A DNA stretch of 21,661 nt, from assembly GCA_023301015.1 (NCBI GenBank), contig JALZVI010000104.1, forward strand, positions 1-21,661. The letters are read 5' to 3'. Position 1 is the stretch's first letter; every line of letters starts with the position of its first letter. This document shows positions 6,618 through 15,118 of the stretch, one piece after another. The notes below the pieces were generated by a model, which was given only the letters and a program-made list of their open reading frames with translations, was not told where the DNA came from and did no database searches. The position numbers were made by a program, and so were the translations under genes. Source of the stretch: Rickettsiales bacterium (GTDB lineage Bacteria; Pseudomonadota; Alphaproteobacteria; Rickettsiales; 21-14-0-20-44-7).

Positions 6618-8436
6618 CTGAACCTTCCTCTCCTTTGTTCTCAATCTTCTTCTTAGCGCTAGGACTCAGTTGAATATTCAGTTCGCGCAATTGCTTCTCA
6701 TCCACTGTACTCGGTGCACTCATCAGCAAATCTTCGGCTTTTTGGTTCATTGGGAAGGCGATAACTTCGCGGATATTAGGCTCGTCGGCCAGCAACATCA
6801 CGATGCGATCAACGCCAGGAGCGATACCCGCATGCGGAGGCGCGCCATACTGGAATGCACGGAGCATGCCGCCAAATTTCTCTTCCAAAACCGCTTGGTC
6901 ATAGCCCGCAATATCAAACGCAAGCTGCATCAGTTCTGGCTTATGGTTACGCACAGCGCCAGATGAAAGCTCCACGCCATTGCACACGATGTCATATTGA
7001 TATGCCTTGAGTGCTAGCAGCTTCTCAGTGTCGTTTCCTGCCGCTTTCAGCGCTTCTAGGCCGCCTTGTGGCATGGAGAATGGGTTATGTGAGAACTCGA
7101 TCTTGCCGTTGTCATCTAGCTCGAAATACGGGAAATCTGTAACCCAGCAGAATTTATAAATGCCCTGCTCTATTAGCTCCAAATCTTCGCCAAGCTTGTT
7201 GCGCACAACGCCAGCAATTTTTGCCGCTTCTTCTTCATCACCTGAGCTGAAGAACACAGAATCTCCAGCTTGCAAGCCAGCTTTTTCTTTAAGTTCCGCA
7301 ATTTTCTCATCAGATAAGAACTTCGCAATCGGGCCTTTGCCCTCGCCTTCTTCGCCGATGATGATGTATGCCAGGCCTTTTGCGCCATGTTCTTGCGCGT
7401 GAGTTATCATCTTATCGAAGAAGCTGCGTGGTTTGTCAGCTGTTTTTGGTGCAGGAATTGCGCGAACAACGCCGCCTTTTTTCAACACTCCGTTGAAAAT
7501 GCCGAAGCCGCTGCCTTCCCAAACGCTGCCTGCATCAACAATTTGCAGAGGGTTGCGCAAATCTGGCTTATCTGAGCCGTATTTTAGCATGGAATCAGCA
7601 TAGCTTATGTGCGGGAATGGTTTTTCAGCAATTTTCCAGTCAGAAAACTCTTCAAAAATCCCGACCATAACTGGCTCAATAGCAGCAAATACATCTTCTT
7701 GCGTTGCAAAGGCCATCTCCATGTCTAGCTGATAAAACTCACCAGGTGAGCGGTCGGCACGTGCGTCTTCATCGCGGAAACATGGTGCGATTTGGAAATA
7801 TTTATCAAAACCAGAAACCATCAAAAGCTGCTTAAACTGTTGCGGAGCCTGTGGTAGCGCATAGAACTTGCCTGGGTGCAAGCGCGAAGCCACAAGAAAG
7901 TCACGCGCGCCCTCTGGGCTTGAAGCCGTTAGGATTGGCGTTTGAATCTCCAAGAAATCTTGATCTGTCATGCGACGACGCATGCTTGAAATCACCTGTG
8001 AGCGCTGCACGATGTTCTTATGCACATGCTGGCGACGTAGGTCAAGGAAGCGGAACTTGAGACGCTGCTCCTCATTTTCTTCGCGGTCGGCGTTAACTTG
8101 GATAGGTGTTTGCAGGGATTCGCTCTCAACCACAAAATTCGTCACTCCAATTTCAATCGCTCCTGTAGGCAGATCCTTGTTCACCGTTTCGTCCGTGCGG
8201 GCAAGAACCTCGCCTGTGATGGTGATTACTGACTCGTTAGTTACATGCGTTGCTGGGTCGAAGAACTCAGAATTGCTGGTGAAAACCAGCTGAGTGATGC
8301 CATAATGGTCACGCAGATCGATGAAGAGCAGCTCGCCATGGTCACGCTTGCGGTGTACCCAGCCCGAAAGCTTCACCTGTTCGCCAACATTGGCTTTATT
8401 CAGTTCGTTACAATTATGTGTTCTAAATTCGTGCAT
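6607..8436 (-). CDS. aspS: Aspartate--tRNA ligase
   Basis: A class II synthetase of 609 residues, the normal bacterial length. It has an N-terminal OB-fold anticodon-binding domain (about 1-110), motif 1 region [10 protein letters not shown] (161-170), motif 2 [10 protein letters not shown] (220-229), a bacterial insertion (GAD) domain around 290-420, and motif 3 with [22 protein letters not shown] near the C-terminus. It charges tRNA-Asp with aspartate. The anticodon domain has RKRDHG, and a His in this position is associated with non-discriminating enzymes that also make Asp-tRNA-Asn for GatCAB; that is an inference. It is transcribed divergently from rnd, with its promoter at 8472-8500 inside the start of rnd. 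The DUF2513-like gene overlaps its 3' end. Confidence 0.97.
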   Translation of the reverse strand: MHEFRTHNCNELNKANVGEQVKLSGWVHRKRDHGELLFIDLRDHYGITQLVFTSNSEFFDPATHVTNESVITITGEVLARTDETVNKDLPTGAIEIGVTNFVVESESLQTPIQVNADREENEEQRLKFRFLDLRRQHVHKNIVQRSQVISSMRRRMTDQDFLEIQTPILTASSPEGARDFLVASRLHPGKFYALPQAPQQFKQLLMVSGFDKYFQIAPCFRDEDARADRSPGEFYQLDMEMAFATQEDVFAAIEPVMVGIFEEFSDWKIAEKPFPHISYADSMLKYGSDKPDLRNPLQIVDAGSVWEGSGFGIFNGVLKKGGVVRAIPAPKTADKPRSFFDKMITHAQEHGAKGLAYIIIGEEGEGKGPIAKFLSDEKIAELKEKAGLQAGDSVFFSSGDEEEAAKIAGVVRNKLGEDLELIEQGIYKFCWVTDFPYFELDDNGKIEFSHNPFSMPQGGLEALKAAGNDTEKLLALKAYQYDIVCNGVELSSGAVRNHKPELMQLAFDIAGYDQAVLEEKFGGMLRAFQYGAPPHAGIAPGVDRIVMLLADEPNIREVIAFPMNQKAEDLLMSAPSTVDEKQLRELNIQLSPSAKKKIENKGEEGSDAA

Positions 8437-8464
8437 TGTTATCTCATCTTTTTGCTGTTAATAA
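8436..8464 (+). promoter_or_regulatory. Promoter of rnd, probably leaderless
   Basis: TTGTTA (8436-8441), a 17-base spacer and TAATAA (8459-8464) are followed by only six bases before the rnd ATG at 8471. The -35 box begins on the first base of the divergent aspS start codon. GAGG ends just one base before the ATG, too close to act as a Shine-Dalgarno sequence. Confidence 0.5.
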
Positions 8465-8470
8465 TGAGGT

Positions 8471-9595
8471 ATGTATATAGATAATCCAGACTCTTTGCAA
8501 AAGCTTTGTGAGCAGCTTGAAAAAGTTGACATTGCATTCTTCGATACCGAGTTCATGCGCGAGAAAACATATTTCCCAAAGCTGTGCTTGTTGCAGCTGC
8601 GAGTGGATGATGTGGACTATGCGATTGACCCCCTTGCGGTCGACGTTCAGCCTCTGTTAGAGCAAATTGTTTCACGTGAAACATTGCTCGTTTTTCACTC
8701 TGGGAGGCAAGATTTGGAGATCTTGTTTAATGCTACTGGCGGCCTGCCGCGTAATGTTTTTGATACACAAATTGCAGCCACCGTGTGCGGTTTCGGCGAG
8801 CAGGTGAGTTATGCGGAGTTGGTGAGCAAGCTAACGGGCAACTTGATAGACAAGTCTCAACGCTTCACCGACTGGTCATTGCGCCCGCTGGCGGATAAGC
8901 AGGTGGAATATGCGTTGAAAGATGTTGAATATTTGCCAGAGATCTATGCGAAGCTGAATGGCGAGATTGAGGAAAAGGGTCGAGCAAAATGGCTTGTTGA
9001 GGATAAGGAAGCGCTGCTGGACTTGAGCGGTTATGAAGAGAATGCGGAAGATGCGTGGACGAAGGTGAAGAGCAAGCAGAAGCGCTTTGCTGATTTGACT
9101 GTGTTGAAGGAATTGGCGCGCTGGCGTGATGAGCGCGCGCGTGAGCTCGATAAGCCACGCCGCAGAATTGTATCGGACGATGTGCTGGCAGAGTTCGCGA
9201 TTCAGAAGCCGCAAACGCAGGAAAAGCTCAATAAAATGCGGATTATTGGCAATGTTTCACGTGAAACATTGCGGACTTTGATGGAAATCACCCTTGAAGC
9301 CGACAAGCTGCCCAAGGATTTGGACAAGAAAAGCAAAGTTGCGCGGCGCGGTTATCTGGACGAAGAAGTTATGGATTTGCTGAAGCTGCTGCTGAAATAT
9401 AACGCCGATAAGCTGGGTGTGATTGCCAAACTGATTGCGACAAGTTCCGATTTGGCTGATTTTGTGCGCGGAGATGAGGCTAAATTCAGTAAGGGATGGC
9501 GTGCTGAAGCATTTGGCGATGATGCGAAGCTGATGTTGGAAGGCAAAATTGCTTTCAAGATCAAAGGCGGGAAATTTGAGGTGGTGCGCGCATGA
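8471..9595 (+). CDS. rnd: Ribonuclease D
   Basis: A 3'-5' exoribonuclease of the DEDD family that trims tRNA and other stable RNA 3' ends. The 374-residue protein has the three Exo motifs: FFDTEF (Asp25, Glu27), FHSGRQDLEILF (Asp81) and YALKDVEYL (Tyr147, Asp151). An HRDC domain follows (about 205-285, with LKELARWRDERARELDKPRRRI). Length is normal. It begins at ATG 8471 under a probable leaderless promoter and overlaps holB by four bases (ATGA). Two parS sites lie in the frame and encode VSRET at residues 67-71 (between Exo motifs I and II) and 262-266 (in the HRDC domain). Confidence 0.95.
   Translation: MYIDNPDSLQKLCEQLEKVDIAFFDTEFMREKTYFPKLCLLQLRVDDVDYAIDPLAVDVQPLLEQIVSRETLLVFHSGRQDLEILFNATGGLPRNVFDTQIAATVCGFGEQVSYAELVSKLTGNLIDKSQRFTDWSLRPLADKQVEYALKDVEYLPEIYAKLNGEIEEKGRAKWLVEDKEALLDLSGYEENAEDAWTKVKSKQKRFADLTVLKELARWRDERARELDKPRRRIVSDDVLAEFAIQKPQTQEKLNKMRIIGNVSRETLRTLMEITLEADKLPKDLDKKSKVARRGYLDEEVMDLLKLLLKYNADKLGVIAKLIATSSDLADFVRGDEAKFSKGWRAEAFGDDAKLMLEGKIAFKIKGGKFEVVRA
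8472..8500 (-). promoter_or_regulatory. Promoter of aspS, inside the start of rnd
   Basis: On the minus strand TTGCAA (8495-8500), 17 bases and TATACA (8472-8477) predict a start near 8465 and an aspS leader of about 30 nt. The promoter lies wholly within the first 10 codons of rnd. Confidence 0.5.
8668..8683. promoter_or_regulatory. parS site 3 (in rnd)
   Basis: Perfect 16-bp parS palindrome, read as VSRET at residues 67-71 of RNase D. It is the first of two in this gene. Confidence 0.93.
9253..9268. promoter_or_regulatory. parS site 4 (in rnd)
   Basis: Perfect 16-bp parS core; the perfect symmetry continues to 24 bp (9249-9272), the longest in the window. It is 585 bp from site 3. Confidence 0.93.
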
Positions 9596-10521
9596 CCAAG
9601 ATTTTGGGACATGATAAGGAGCTGAGGCATTTGCTTGAGCTAGACGCGAAGAAGGCGCAAAGTTTGCTGCTTGAGGGCTGCGTGGGGATTGGTAAGAAGT
9701 CGATCGCGAAGATGCTTGCCGCCAAGATTCTAGGTAGCGAGGCGTTGAGCGAGGCGCATCCTGATTTCTTTTTGCTCGAGAAGTCGGTAGACAAGAAAAC
9801 TGGAAAGGAAAAGGCGGAGATTAATGTTGAGGATGCACGGAAATTGGGCAAGTTCTTGTCACTCACTCCTGCCCAAAGCGAATTCCGCGTTGCGATTTTA
9901 GATTCTGCGGATAGGCTGAACAATGCCGCGGCGAATTCGATTTTGAAGATTGTGGAAGAGCCGCCGCGTAATGCTGTGATAATCCTACTCGCGCATGAGG
10001 GCAGGGTGCTGCCAACCATTCGCTCGCGCTGTCAGCGGATATATTTCCGTGCGCTTGCTCGTGATGAAATGGGCGATGTTTTGGCTAAAACCATGCCCGA
10101 TTTGGCAGCGGCCGATCGCGATATTTTGACAGAAATTTCTGAAGGCTCGCCGGGTGTTGCGCATGAAATCCATGAGAATGGAGGGCTGGAGATTATAAAA
10201 ACCCTAGCAGAAATTCTCGCAAACCCGCAAAAAGCCAATTATGACAGGCTTGCGCGATTTGCGGATAAGGTGAAAAAGAGCGACAAAACTTGGCATATAT
10301 ATAAGCTGCTAATGTCTTGGGTGTTGAGCAAGCTGGCCAAAACTTCGCTGAATGCGCAGCCATTGCTGCTTGCAGGGCATGAGATTAAGGCCAAGGATGC
10401 GTTGCGTTTGGCTGAGTTGGACGAAGATTTCCACGCGAAACTCACAGAGTGCGAGACGTTTAATATGGATAAGAAGGTGCTAATCGTGAATTCGATTAGT
10501 AACTTGCTGCGTGCAAAATAA
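9592..10521 (+). CDS. holB: DNA polymerase III delta-prime subunit
   Basis: A clamp-loader subunit of 309 residues. The AAA+ N-terminal domain has a Walker A-like segment EGCVGIGKKS (28-37), an EINVEDARKL segment, a Walker B-like AILDSADRLNNAAANSILKIVEEPP, and the SRC motif (Ser145-Arg-Cys147) that serves as the arginine finger. The zinc-binding Cys cluster of E. coli delta-prime is absent between the Walker A and B regions. The ATG overlaps the rnd stop (ATGA), so the pair is translationally coupled. In many proteobacteria tmk precedes holB; here rnd takes that place. metG follows 36 bases downstream but seems to have its own promoter. Confidence 0.92.
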   Translation: MTKILGHDKELRHLLELDAKKAQSLLLEGCVGIGKKSIAKMLAAKILGSEALSEAHPDFFLLEKSVDKKTGKEKAEINVEDARKLGKFLSLTPAQSEFRVAILDSADRLNNAAANSILKIVEEPPRNAVIILLAHEGRVLPTIRSRCQRIYFRALARDEMGDVLAKTMPDLAAADRDILTEISEGSPGVAHEIHENGGLEIIKTLAEILANPQKANYDRLARFADKVKKSDKTWHIYKLLMSWVLSKLAKTSLNAQPLLLAGHEIKAKDALRLAELDEDFHAKLTECETFNMDKKVLIVNSISNLLRAK

Positions 10522-10522
10522 A

Positions 10523-10549
10523 TTGCAATCTAGGCTCATACATTATAAA
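10523..10549 (+). promoter_or_regulatory. Possible leaderless promoter of metG
   Basis: TTGCAA (10523-10528) and TATAAA (10544-10549) are 15 bases apart, shorter than ideal. The -10 box ends eight bases before the ATG at 10558 and no Shine-Dalgarno sequence is present. Confidence 0.35.
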
Positions 10550-10557
10550 AACCTCGC

Positions 10558-12087
10558 ATGAAATTTTATGTCACCACGCCGATTTATTACGTCAACGACA
10601 AGCCGCATATTGGGCATGCATACACCTCCATTGCTTGCGATGTGCTCGCCCGCTTTGCGCGGATTGACGGGGCGGATGTGCATTTTCTTACCGGCACGGA
10701 TGAGCACGGGCAGAAGGTCGAGCAGTCGGCTGAAAAGGCGGGTATGACACCGCAGGAATGGGCGGACAAAAATTCGGTTTATTTCCGTGATTTGCTGAAA
10801 ACGCTGAATATCACTAACGACGACTTTATCCGTACAACCGAGCCGCGCCATAAGCAAGGAGCGCAGGAGTTTTGGAAAGTTTTGCAGAAAAACGGCTTTA
10901 TTTATGAGGATAAATATTCAGGCTGGTATTCTGTGCGCGACGAGGCCTATTATCAGGAATCTGAACTTGTGGAGGGCAAAGCCCCAACTGGAGCAGGGGT
11001 TGAGTGGGTTGAGGAGCCGAGCTATTTCTTCAAGCTTTCTGCCTTTGAAGATAAGCTGCTTGATTTGTATGAGAATAATCCAAATTTTATTGCCCCGCAA
11101 GGCCGTAAGAATGAAGTTATTTCGTTTGTTAAGGGCGGCTTGAGAGATCTTTCAATCTCGCGCTCAACCTTCAAATGGGGCGTTCCTGTTCCAGGTGATG
11201 AGAAGCATGTGATGTATGTTTGGCTGGACGCTTTGTCGAATTACCTGACGGCACTTGGCTATCCTTTCGGGTTTCAAGAAGGTGCTGAGCCAAGCGGAAA
11301 GGCTGCAGACTTCTGGCCTGCAAGCTTACATATGGTTGGCAAAGATATTCTACGGTTCCACGCTGTGTATTGGCCTGCATTCTTGATGGCCGCTGGTTTG
11401 CCGCTTCCTGCCCGTGTTTTTGCGCATGGCTGGTGGACAAATGAGGGCGAGAAAATCTCAAAATCGGTGGGGAATACAATTGACCCGCACGATCTGGTGG
11501 AAGAGTTTGGCGTTGACCAAACCCGCTATTTCCTAATGCGTGAAATCCCGTTTGGAAATGATGGTGATTTCTCGCGTGATAAGATGGTTGCGCGGGTTAA
11601 CTCAGATTTGGCGAATAATATCGGCAATTTGGCGCAGAGAGTGCTTTCCATGATCGCGAAAAATTGTGACGGAAAAGTTCCACAGCATAACTTTGTGGAA
11701 GAAGATAAGAAGCTGCTTTCATTCGCGTTTGTGCAGGCTGACAAGGTTCGCTATGCAACGCTGTACGACCAGCAATTTAGCCGTGCGCTGGAGATTATAG
11801 GGCAAGTGGCAAGCCGCGCTAATGAATATGTGGATACGATGGAGCCTTGGCGCTTGAAGAAGGAAGACCCTGAGCGTATGGGCGCGGTGCTATATGCGTT
11901 GGCGGAGTGTTTGCGCCGAATTGGACTGATGATGCTTGCATACACGCCAGATGCTGCGAACAAGTTGCTAGACCAGCTGGGTGTTGCAGACGATGCGCGG
12001 ATGTTCCACAAGGTTGGTGCAGGAAGTGCGCTCAAGCCAGGGACAGAGCTGCCGAAGCCTGAAGGAATTTTCCCGAGATTTGAGTAG
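10558..12087 (+). CDS. metG: Methionine--tRNA ligase
   Basis: A class I synthetase of 509 residues. It has PIYYVNDKPHIGHAYTS with the HIGH motif at 17-20 and EKISKSVGN with the KMSKS-type motif at 299-303. The knuckle region (GWYSVRDEAYYQESEL and onward, about 121-136) has lost the cysteines that bind zinc in the E. coli type, so this is the zinc-less MetG2 type usual in alphaproteobacteria. There is no C-terminal EMAP/tRNA-binding domain, consistent with the length. It charges both initiator and elongator tRNA-Met. It follows holB by 36 bases but lacks a Shine-Dalgarno sequence. Repeat copy E lies between its stop and the convergent secB. Confidence 0.97.
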   Translation: MKFYVTTPIYYVNDKPHIGHAYTSIACDVLARFARIDGADVHFLTGTDEHGQKVEQSAEKAGMTPQEWADKNSVYFRDLLKTLNITNDDFIRTTEPRHKQGAQEFWKVLQKNGFIYEDKYSGWYSVRDEAYYQESELVEGKAPTGAGVEWVEEPSYFFKLSAFEDKLLDLYENNPNFIAPQGRKNEVISFVKGGLRDLSISRSTFKWGVPVPGDEKHVMYVWLDALSNYLTALGYPFGFQEGAEPSGKAADFWPASLHMVGKDILRFHAVYWPAFLMAAGLPLPARVFAHGWWTNEGEKISKSVGNTIDPHDLVEEFGVDQTRYFLMREIPFGNDGDFSRDKMVARVNSDLANNIGNLAQRVLSMIAKNCDGKVPQHNFVEEDKKLLSFAFVQADKVRYATLYDQQFSRALEIIGQVASRANEYVDTMEPWRLKKEDPERMGAVLYALAECLRRIGLMMLAYTPDAANKLLDQLGVADDARMFHKVGAGSALKPGTELPKPEGIFPRFE

Positions 12088-12092
12088 GGTTT

Positions 12093-12167
12093 ATAATTGT
12101 CTCCCCGCTGCACGCTGAGGCGCTTGCAGACTGAGAAGCGCTTTGCACGCCCAAGGCCTGCTGGCCT
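12093..12167 (-). repeat. Two-hairpin dispersed repeat, copy E
   Basis: The minus strand begins with the extra hairpin AGGCC-AGCA-GGCCT, as in copy D. It continues to CTCAGTCTGCAAG, a second stem CGC-CTCA-GCG, then GCAGCGGGGAGACAATTATA. It fills nearly all of the 89 bases between the convergent metG and secB genes. Confidence 0.75.
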
Positions 12168-12176
12168 GATAAATAA

Positions 12177-12623
12177 CTATTTCTTGCGGCTCTCGTAAAC
12201 CATTGCGAAATCTACAGGATCAAGGATGAGAGGGGCGAACCCGCCTTCTCTGGTTGCATCGGCAATTACGCGGCGTGAGAATGGGAACACGTCTTTAGCG
12301 CAGTCAACCAGCAAAGTTTTTTCCATCTCTTCCTTCTCAAGATCAGGGTTAACAACAAAAATGCCTGAATAAACTAGTTCAACTAAGAACACGACTTCTC
12401 CGTCAACACTAGCCTGAGCATTGGTTTTTAGCGAAACTTCGAATGCAGATCCTTCGATTTTTTTCACGCCAACATCAACAGAAAGCTCCATTTTTGGTTT
12501 CTGCGTGAGTTTGGAAAAAATTTGCGGTGCTTTTGGGTTTTCAAAGGAAAAATCCTTCATGAAAAACCCTTGCGGGCGATATTTAACTGCAGTTTCTTGC
12601 GTTTCTTTTTTGTCTTCAGCCAT
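12177..12623 (-). CDS. secB: Protein-export chaperone SecB
   Basis: The 148-residue protein has the SecB signatures GFFMKDFSFENPKAPQIF (about 19-36), ELVYSGIFVV and the C-terminal VFPFSRRVIADATREGGFAPLILDPVDF. SecB is a tetrameric cytosolic chaperone that keeps preproteins unfolded and hands them to SecA. Length is normal. A GAGGAAC Shine-Dalgarno sequence precedes the ATG. It diverges from timA across 110 bases, a pairing seen in many alphaproteobacteria, and converges with metG around repeat copy E. Confidence 0.96.
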   Translation of the reverse strand: MAEDKKETQETAVKYRPQGFFMKDFSFENPKAPQIFSKLTQKPKMELSVDVGVKKIEGSAFEVSLKTNAQASVDGEVVFLVELVYSGIFVVNPDLEKEEMEKTLLVDCAKDVFPFSRRVIADATREGGFAPLILDPVDFAMVYESRKK

Positions 12624-12661
12624 TGTTCCTCAACATATTCTACTTCAATTTCCATCTAGCC

Positions 12662-12690
12662 TTGTAAATCAGTTCCAGATTGCTTATAAT
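12662..12690 (+). promoter_or_regulatory. Promoter of timA-plsC
   Basis: TTGTAA (12662-12667), exactly 17 bases and a consensus TATAAT (12685-12690). The predicted start is near 12697, giving a leader of about 37 nt with TAAGG before the GTG start. Confidence 0.7.
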
Positions 12691-12733
12691 AGATAAACAA
12701 AATAGTTAATCATGTAAACAATTAAGGTTTTGA

Positions 12734-13396
12734 GTGGGCGAATTTGAGTTGATATTTTTCGGAGGCTTTGCAGCTTTTATAGCATATAAGCTATGGTCTG
12801 TGTTGGGCAAAACCAATGGTGATGAAAAATCACGCGCGGCAGAAATGTCTGTAAGCGTTGAGAAGCAAGCCGTTGCCAAGAAAAAGTCGATTGAAATCAA
12901 GCCAGTTGAATCAAAAGTTGTGCAGCTTTTTGAAGAAGAGTTACCTGAAGAGTTTGATAAGGATATTAAGGCGATCAAGAAAATTGACCCGACATTCACA
13001 TTGCAGTCTTTTCTCAAAGGCGCGGAAGGTGCTTTTGAGGCAGTGCTTGCTGCTTATTCAAACTCGAAGCAGAATCAGCTAAAATTCTTGCTTAGCGATG
13101 AGATTTATAGCGATTTCGCGGCGGATTTGGAAGCTTATGAGGCCAAGGGAAAGAGCCCGAAGGTTACGCTAGTGTCTATTGAAAAGCCTGAGATTGCTGA
13201 AGTTGAGATAAAAGGCAAGACTGCGCAAATCGACGTGAAATTTATGTCTGAGCAAATTAATTTTGTTGAGGATGCTGGCGGTGAAGTGATTGAAGGCAGT
13301 AAGTCTCGCATTGAGCGCGTGCAAGATATCTGGGTGTTTGAGCGTGATTTAGCATCGTCAAAGCCAAAATGGCTTGTAGTCGGCACGAACGCATAG
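12734..13396 (+). CDS. Tim44-like (TimA) domain protein
   Basis: The 220-residue protein has one N-terminal membrane segment (residues 3-23, GEFELIFFGGFAAFIAYKLW), a charged linker and a C-terminal Tim44-like domain. That domain contains DPTFTLQSFLKGAEGAFEAVLAAYS (about 85-109), LKFLLSDEIYSDF and the terminal DIWVFERDLASSKPKWLVVGT. Alphaproteobacterial TimA proteins are inner-membrane relatives of mitochondrial Tim44; their client is not well defined. The GTG start at 12734 retains the membrane segment and has TAAGG upstream. Divergence from secB is the typical arrangement. In relatives mltA and an smr gene often follow; here plsC follows 12 bases downstream instead. Confidence 0.92.
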   Translation: MGEFELIFFGGFAAFIAYKLWSVLGKTNGDEKSRAAEMSVSVEKQAVAKKKSIEIKPVESKVVQLFEEELPEEFDKDIKAIKKIDPTFTLQSFLKGAEGAFEAVLAAYSNSKQNQLKFLLSDEIYSDFAADLEAYEAKGKSPKVTLVSIEKPEIAEVEIKGKTAQIDVKFMSEQINFVEDAGGEVIEGSKSRIERVQDIWVFERDLASSKPKWLVVGTNA

Positions 13397-13408
13397 CGGT
13401 GACAGGAC

Positions 13409-14164
13409 ATGAATGATTTAGCGAAAAGTAATGAAGATGAAAATTGGAAGACGCCAGTGGTGTTTTTAAGGTCTTTGTTTTTCAACATATATGTGCGTGT
13501 TTCCTCAGTTATACTATTCATAATAATGCTTCCTCTCACCCTGTTCTCGCAAAAAACGGCGACAATTGCGTGTAGGATTTGGGCAAAAAACTCTATAGTT
13601 TCGGCAAAATATATTGCGGGAATTTCGTATGAAATTAAAGGGGAAGTTCCAAAGTCGCCTGTAATCATCGCCTGTAAGCACCAATCGGCATGGGAAACGG
13701 CTTTGTTTCACCTGCTTCCGCATCAAACAGCATTTATATTGAAAAAAGAGCTGCTCTACGTGCCCATTTTTAGGCATTATGTAACTGGATCTGGGCAGAT
13801 CCCTGTTGATAGAAAGGCAGGCGCGTCGACGATTAAGAATATGGTGCGTTCTGTCCGTGCAAGAATTGCTGACGGGCGCGATGTGGTGATTTTTCCAGAA
13901 GGTACGCGCAGTAAATATGGGCAGCCGTCAGATTATAAGCCTGGAGTGGCTGCGCTGTATTCAGGCGTAGACGCGGATATTGTGCCAGTGGCGCATAATT
14001 CAGGGAAGTTTTGGCCCCGCAACTCGTTTTGGAAGCGTCCAGGTGTGGTTACTGTTAGCTTTTTGCCAGCAATTGAGAAAGGGTTGAGCAAAAAGGAGTT
14101 TGCACAGGAGCTTAAGAAGAGAATTGAAGATGAGTGCGCAGTGATTGCTGCCCAGAAAAGTTAG
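13409..14164 (+). CDS. 1-acyl-sn-glycerol-3-phosphate acyltransferase (PlsC-type)
   Basis: The 251-residue membrane-associated acyltransferase has a hydrophobic segment at about 31-47. The catalytic block KHQSAWET has His91 and Glu96, where the family norm is H-x4-D; this form is common among related alphaproteobacterial proteins. The substrate-binding FPEGTR is at 162-167 and PVDRKAG at 132-138. It would transfer an acyl chain to lysophosphatidic acid in phospholipid synthesis; other lysophospholipid substrates are possible. AGGACA precedes the ATG. It is probably cotranscribed with timA (12-base gap). Its stop is three bases from the convergent parB stop, around a small hairpin. Confidence 0.92.
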   Translation: MNDLAKSNEDENWKTPVVFLRSLFFNIYVRVSSVILFIIMLPLTLFSQKTATIACRIWAKNSIVSAKYIAGISYEIKGEVPKSPVIIACKHQSAWETALFHLLPHQTAFILKKELLYVPIFRHYVTGSGQIPVDRKAGASTIKNMVRSVRARIADGRDVVIFPEGTRSKYGQPSDYKPGVAALYSGVDADIVPVAHNSGKFWPRNSFWKRPGVVTVSFLPAIEKGLSKKEFAQELKKRIEDECAVIAAQKS

Positions 14165-14166
14165 GC

Positions 14167-14186
14167 TTTAGCCGATTTTGGCTAAA
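14167..14186. terminator. Weak hairpin between the convergent plsC and parB ends
   Basis: TTTAGCC (14167-14173) pairs with GGCTAAA (14180-14186) around six bases, including the end of parB. The stem is short and no T run follows, so a bidirectional terminator role is only a possibility. Confidence 0.3.
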
Positions 14187-15118
14187 ATATTGTCCAGCTC
14201 CGCTAGCGTCTTATACTTAATAAGAATCTCTCCCTTGTCACCTTTTTTGCCCTTGGTCTTAATGTCAACAAAAGCGTTGAGATTGCGAGTGAGCATTTGC
14301 TCTAGCGCTTTCACATCTGCAGATTTTGCTGCTTTCTTCTTGAGCTTCTTAGGCTTTGGCGCTTGGTCCTCTGCTACATTTCTGCTCTCAACATTAACAG
14401 TTTTAGCCGTTTCTACTCCGCCTATTTCTCCTTGCTGCACCATAATCTCAGTTTCGCGGACGCTTAGCCCGAACTGAATTATCTTCTCAGCTAAAGCTTC
14501 GGCATCTTCATAGCCAATCAGCGCGCGGGCGTGAGACATTGAGAGCTTCTCTTCAACAACAAAGTTCTTCACTTTCTCAGGCAGAGAAAGCAGACGCAAA
14601 ATATTCGCAATATGACTGCGGCTTTTGCCCATCACGCGGGCTAGGTCTTCTTGCGTATAGCCAAATTCGCCTAGTAGGCGGCGGAAGCCATAAGCTTCTT
14701 CAAGTGGATTGAGGTCTTTGCGCTGGATGTTCTCGACAAGCGCTAGCTCGATAACTTCGCGATCAGATAGCTGGCGGATTACGACTGGAACTTCTGTTAG
14801 TCCCGCCATTTTTGAGGCTCTCCAGCGGCGTTCACCAGCGATGATCTCAAATTCGTCACGGTTGCGGCTGCGTACTACGATTGGCTGGATAATTCCGCTT
14901 TTAGCGATTGAAGCTGAAAGTTCTTGCAGCGCTTCTGCGTTAAATTCTGTGCGTGGTTGATATTGGCTTGGCTTGATTTTTTCAATTGAAACGGTGCGTG
15001 TGCCATTGCCCTCAGGCTCGGCTGGCTTGGCTTCTTCTGCCTTAGGTTCGGTGATTAGAGACGATAAACCACGTCCGATTTTGCCAAAACTATAAGTCCG
15101 CTCCGTTGTTTCCACCAT
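14168..15118 (-). CDS. parB: Chromosome-partitioning protein ParB
   Basis: The 316-residue protein starts at ATG 15118, with GGAGCG about six bases upstream; an in-frame TTG four codons earlier is disfavoured. It has the N-terminal [13 protein letters not shown], the CTP-binding/ParB-Srx fold with GERRWR (95-100) and [10 protein letters not shown] (129-138), a helix-turn-helix (about 153-178, [21 protein letters not shown]), a Lys-rich linker and a C-terminal dimerisation domain. ParB loads at parS as a CTP-dependent clamp, spreads, and directs origin segregation and SMC loading. Seven perfect parS sites lie in this window. Its start overlaps the end of rsmG by 29 bases. The parA gene normally placed just upstream is missing. 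Confidence 0.96.
   Translation of the reverse strand: MVETTERTYSFGKIGRGLSSLITEPKAEEAKPAEPEGNGTRTVSIEKIKPSQYQPRTEFNAEALQELSASIAKSGIIQPIVVRSRNRDEFEIIAGERRWRASKMAGLTEVPVVIRQLSDREVIELALVENIQRKDLNPLEEAYGFRRLLGEFGYTQEDLARVMGKSRSHIANILRLLSLPEKVKNFVVEEKLSMSHARALIGYEDAEALAEKIIQFGLSVRETEIMVQQGEIGGVETAKTVNVESRNVAEDQAPKPKKLKKKAAKSADVKALEQMLTRNLNAFVDIKTKGKKGDKGEILIKYKTLAELDNILAKIG

Noticed and set aside
7758..7763. CACGTG core in aspS as an eighth parS
   Set aside because: Only the central hexamer matches; the flanking TGTTT and AAACA arms are absent.
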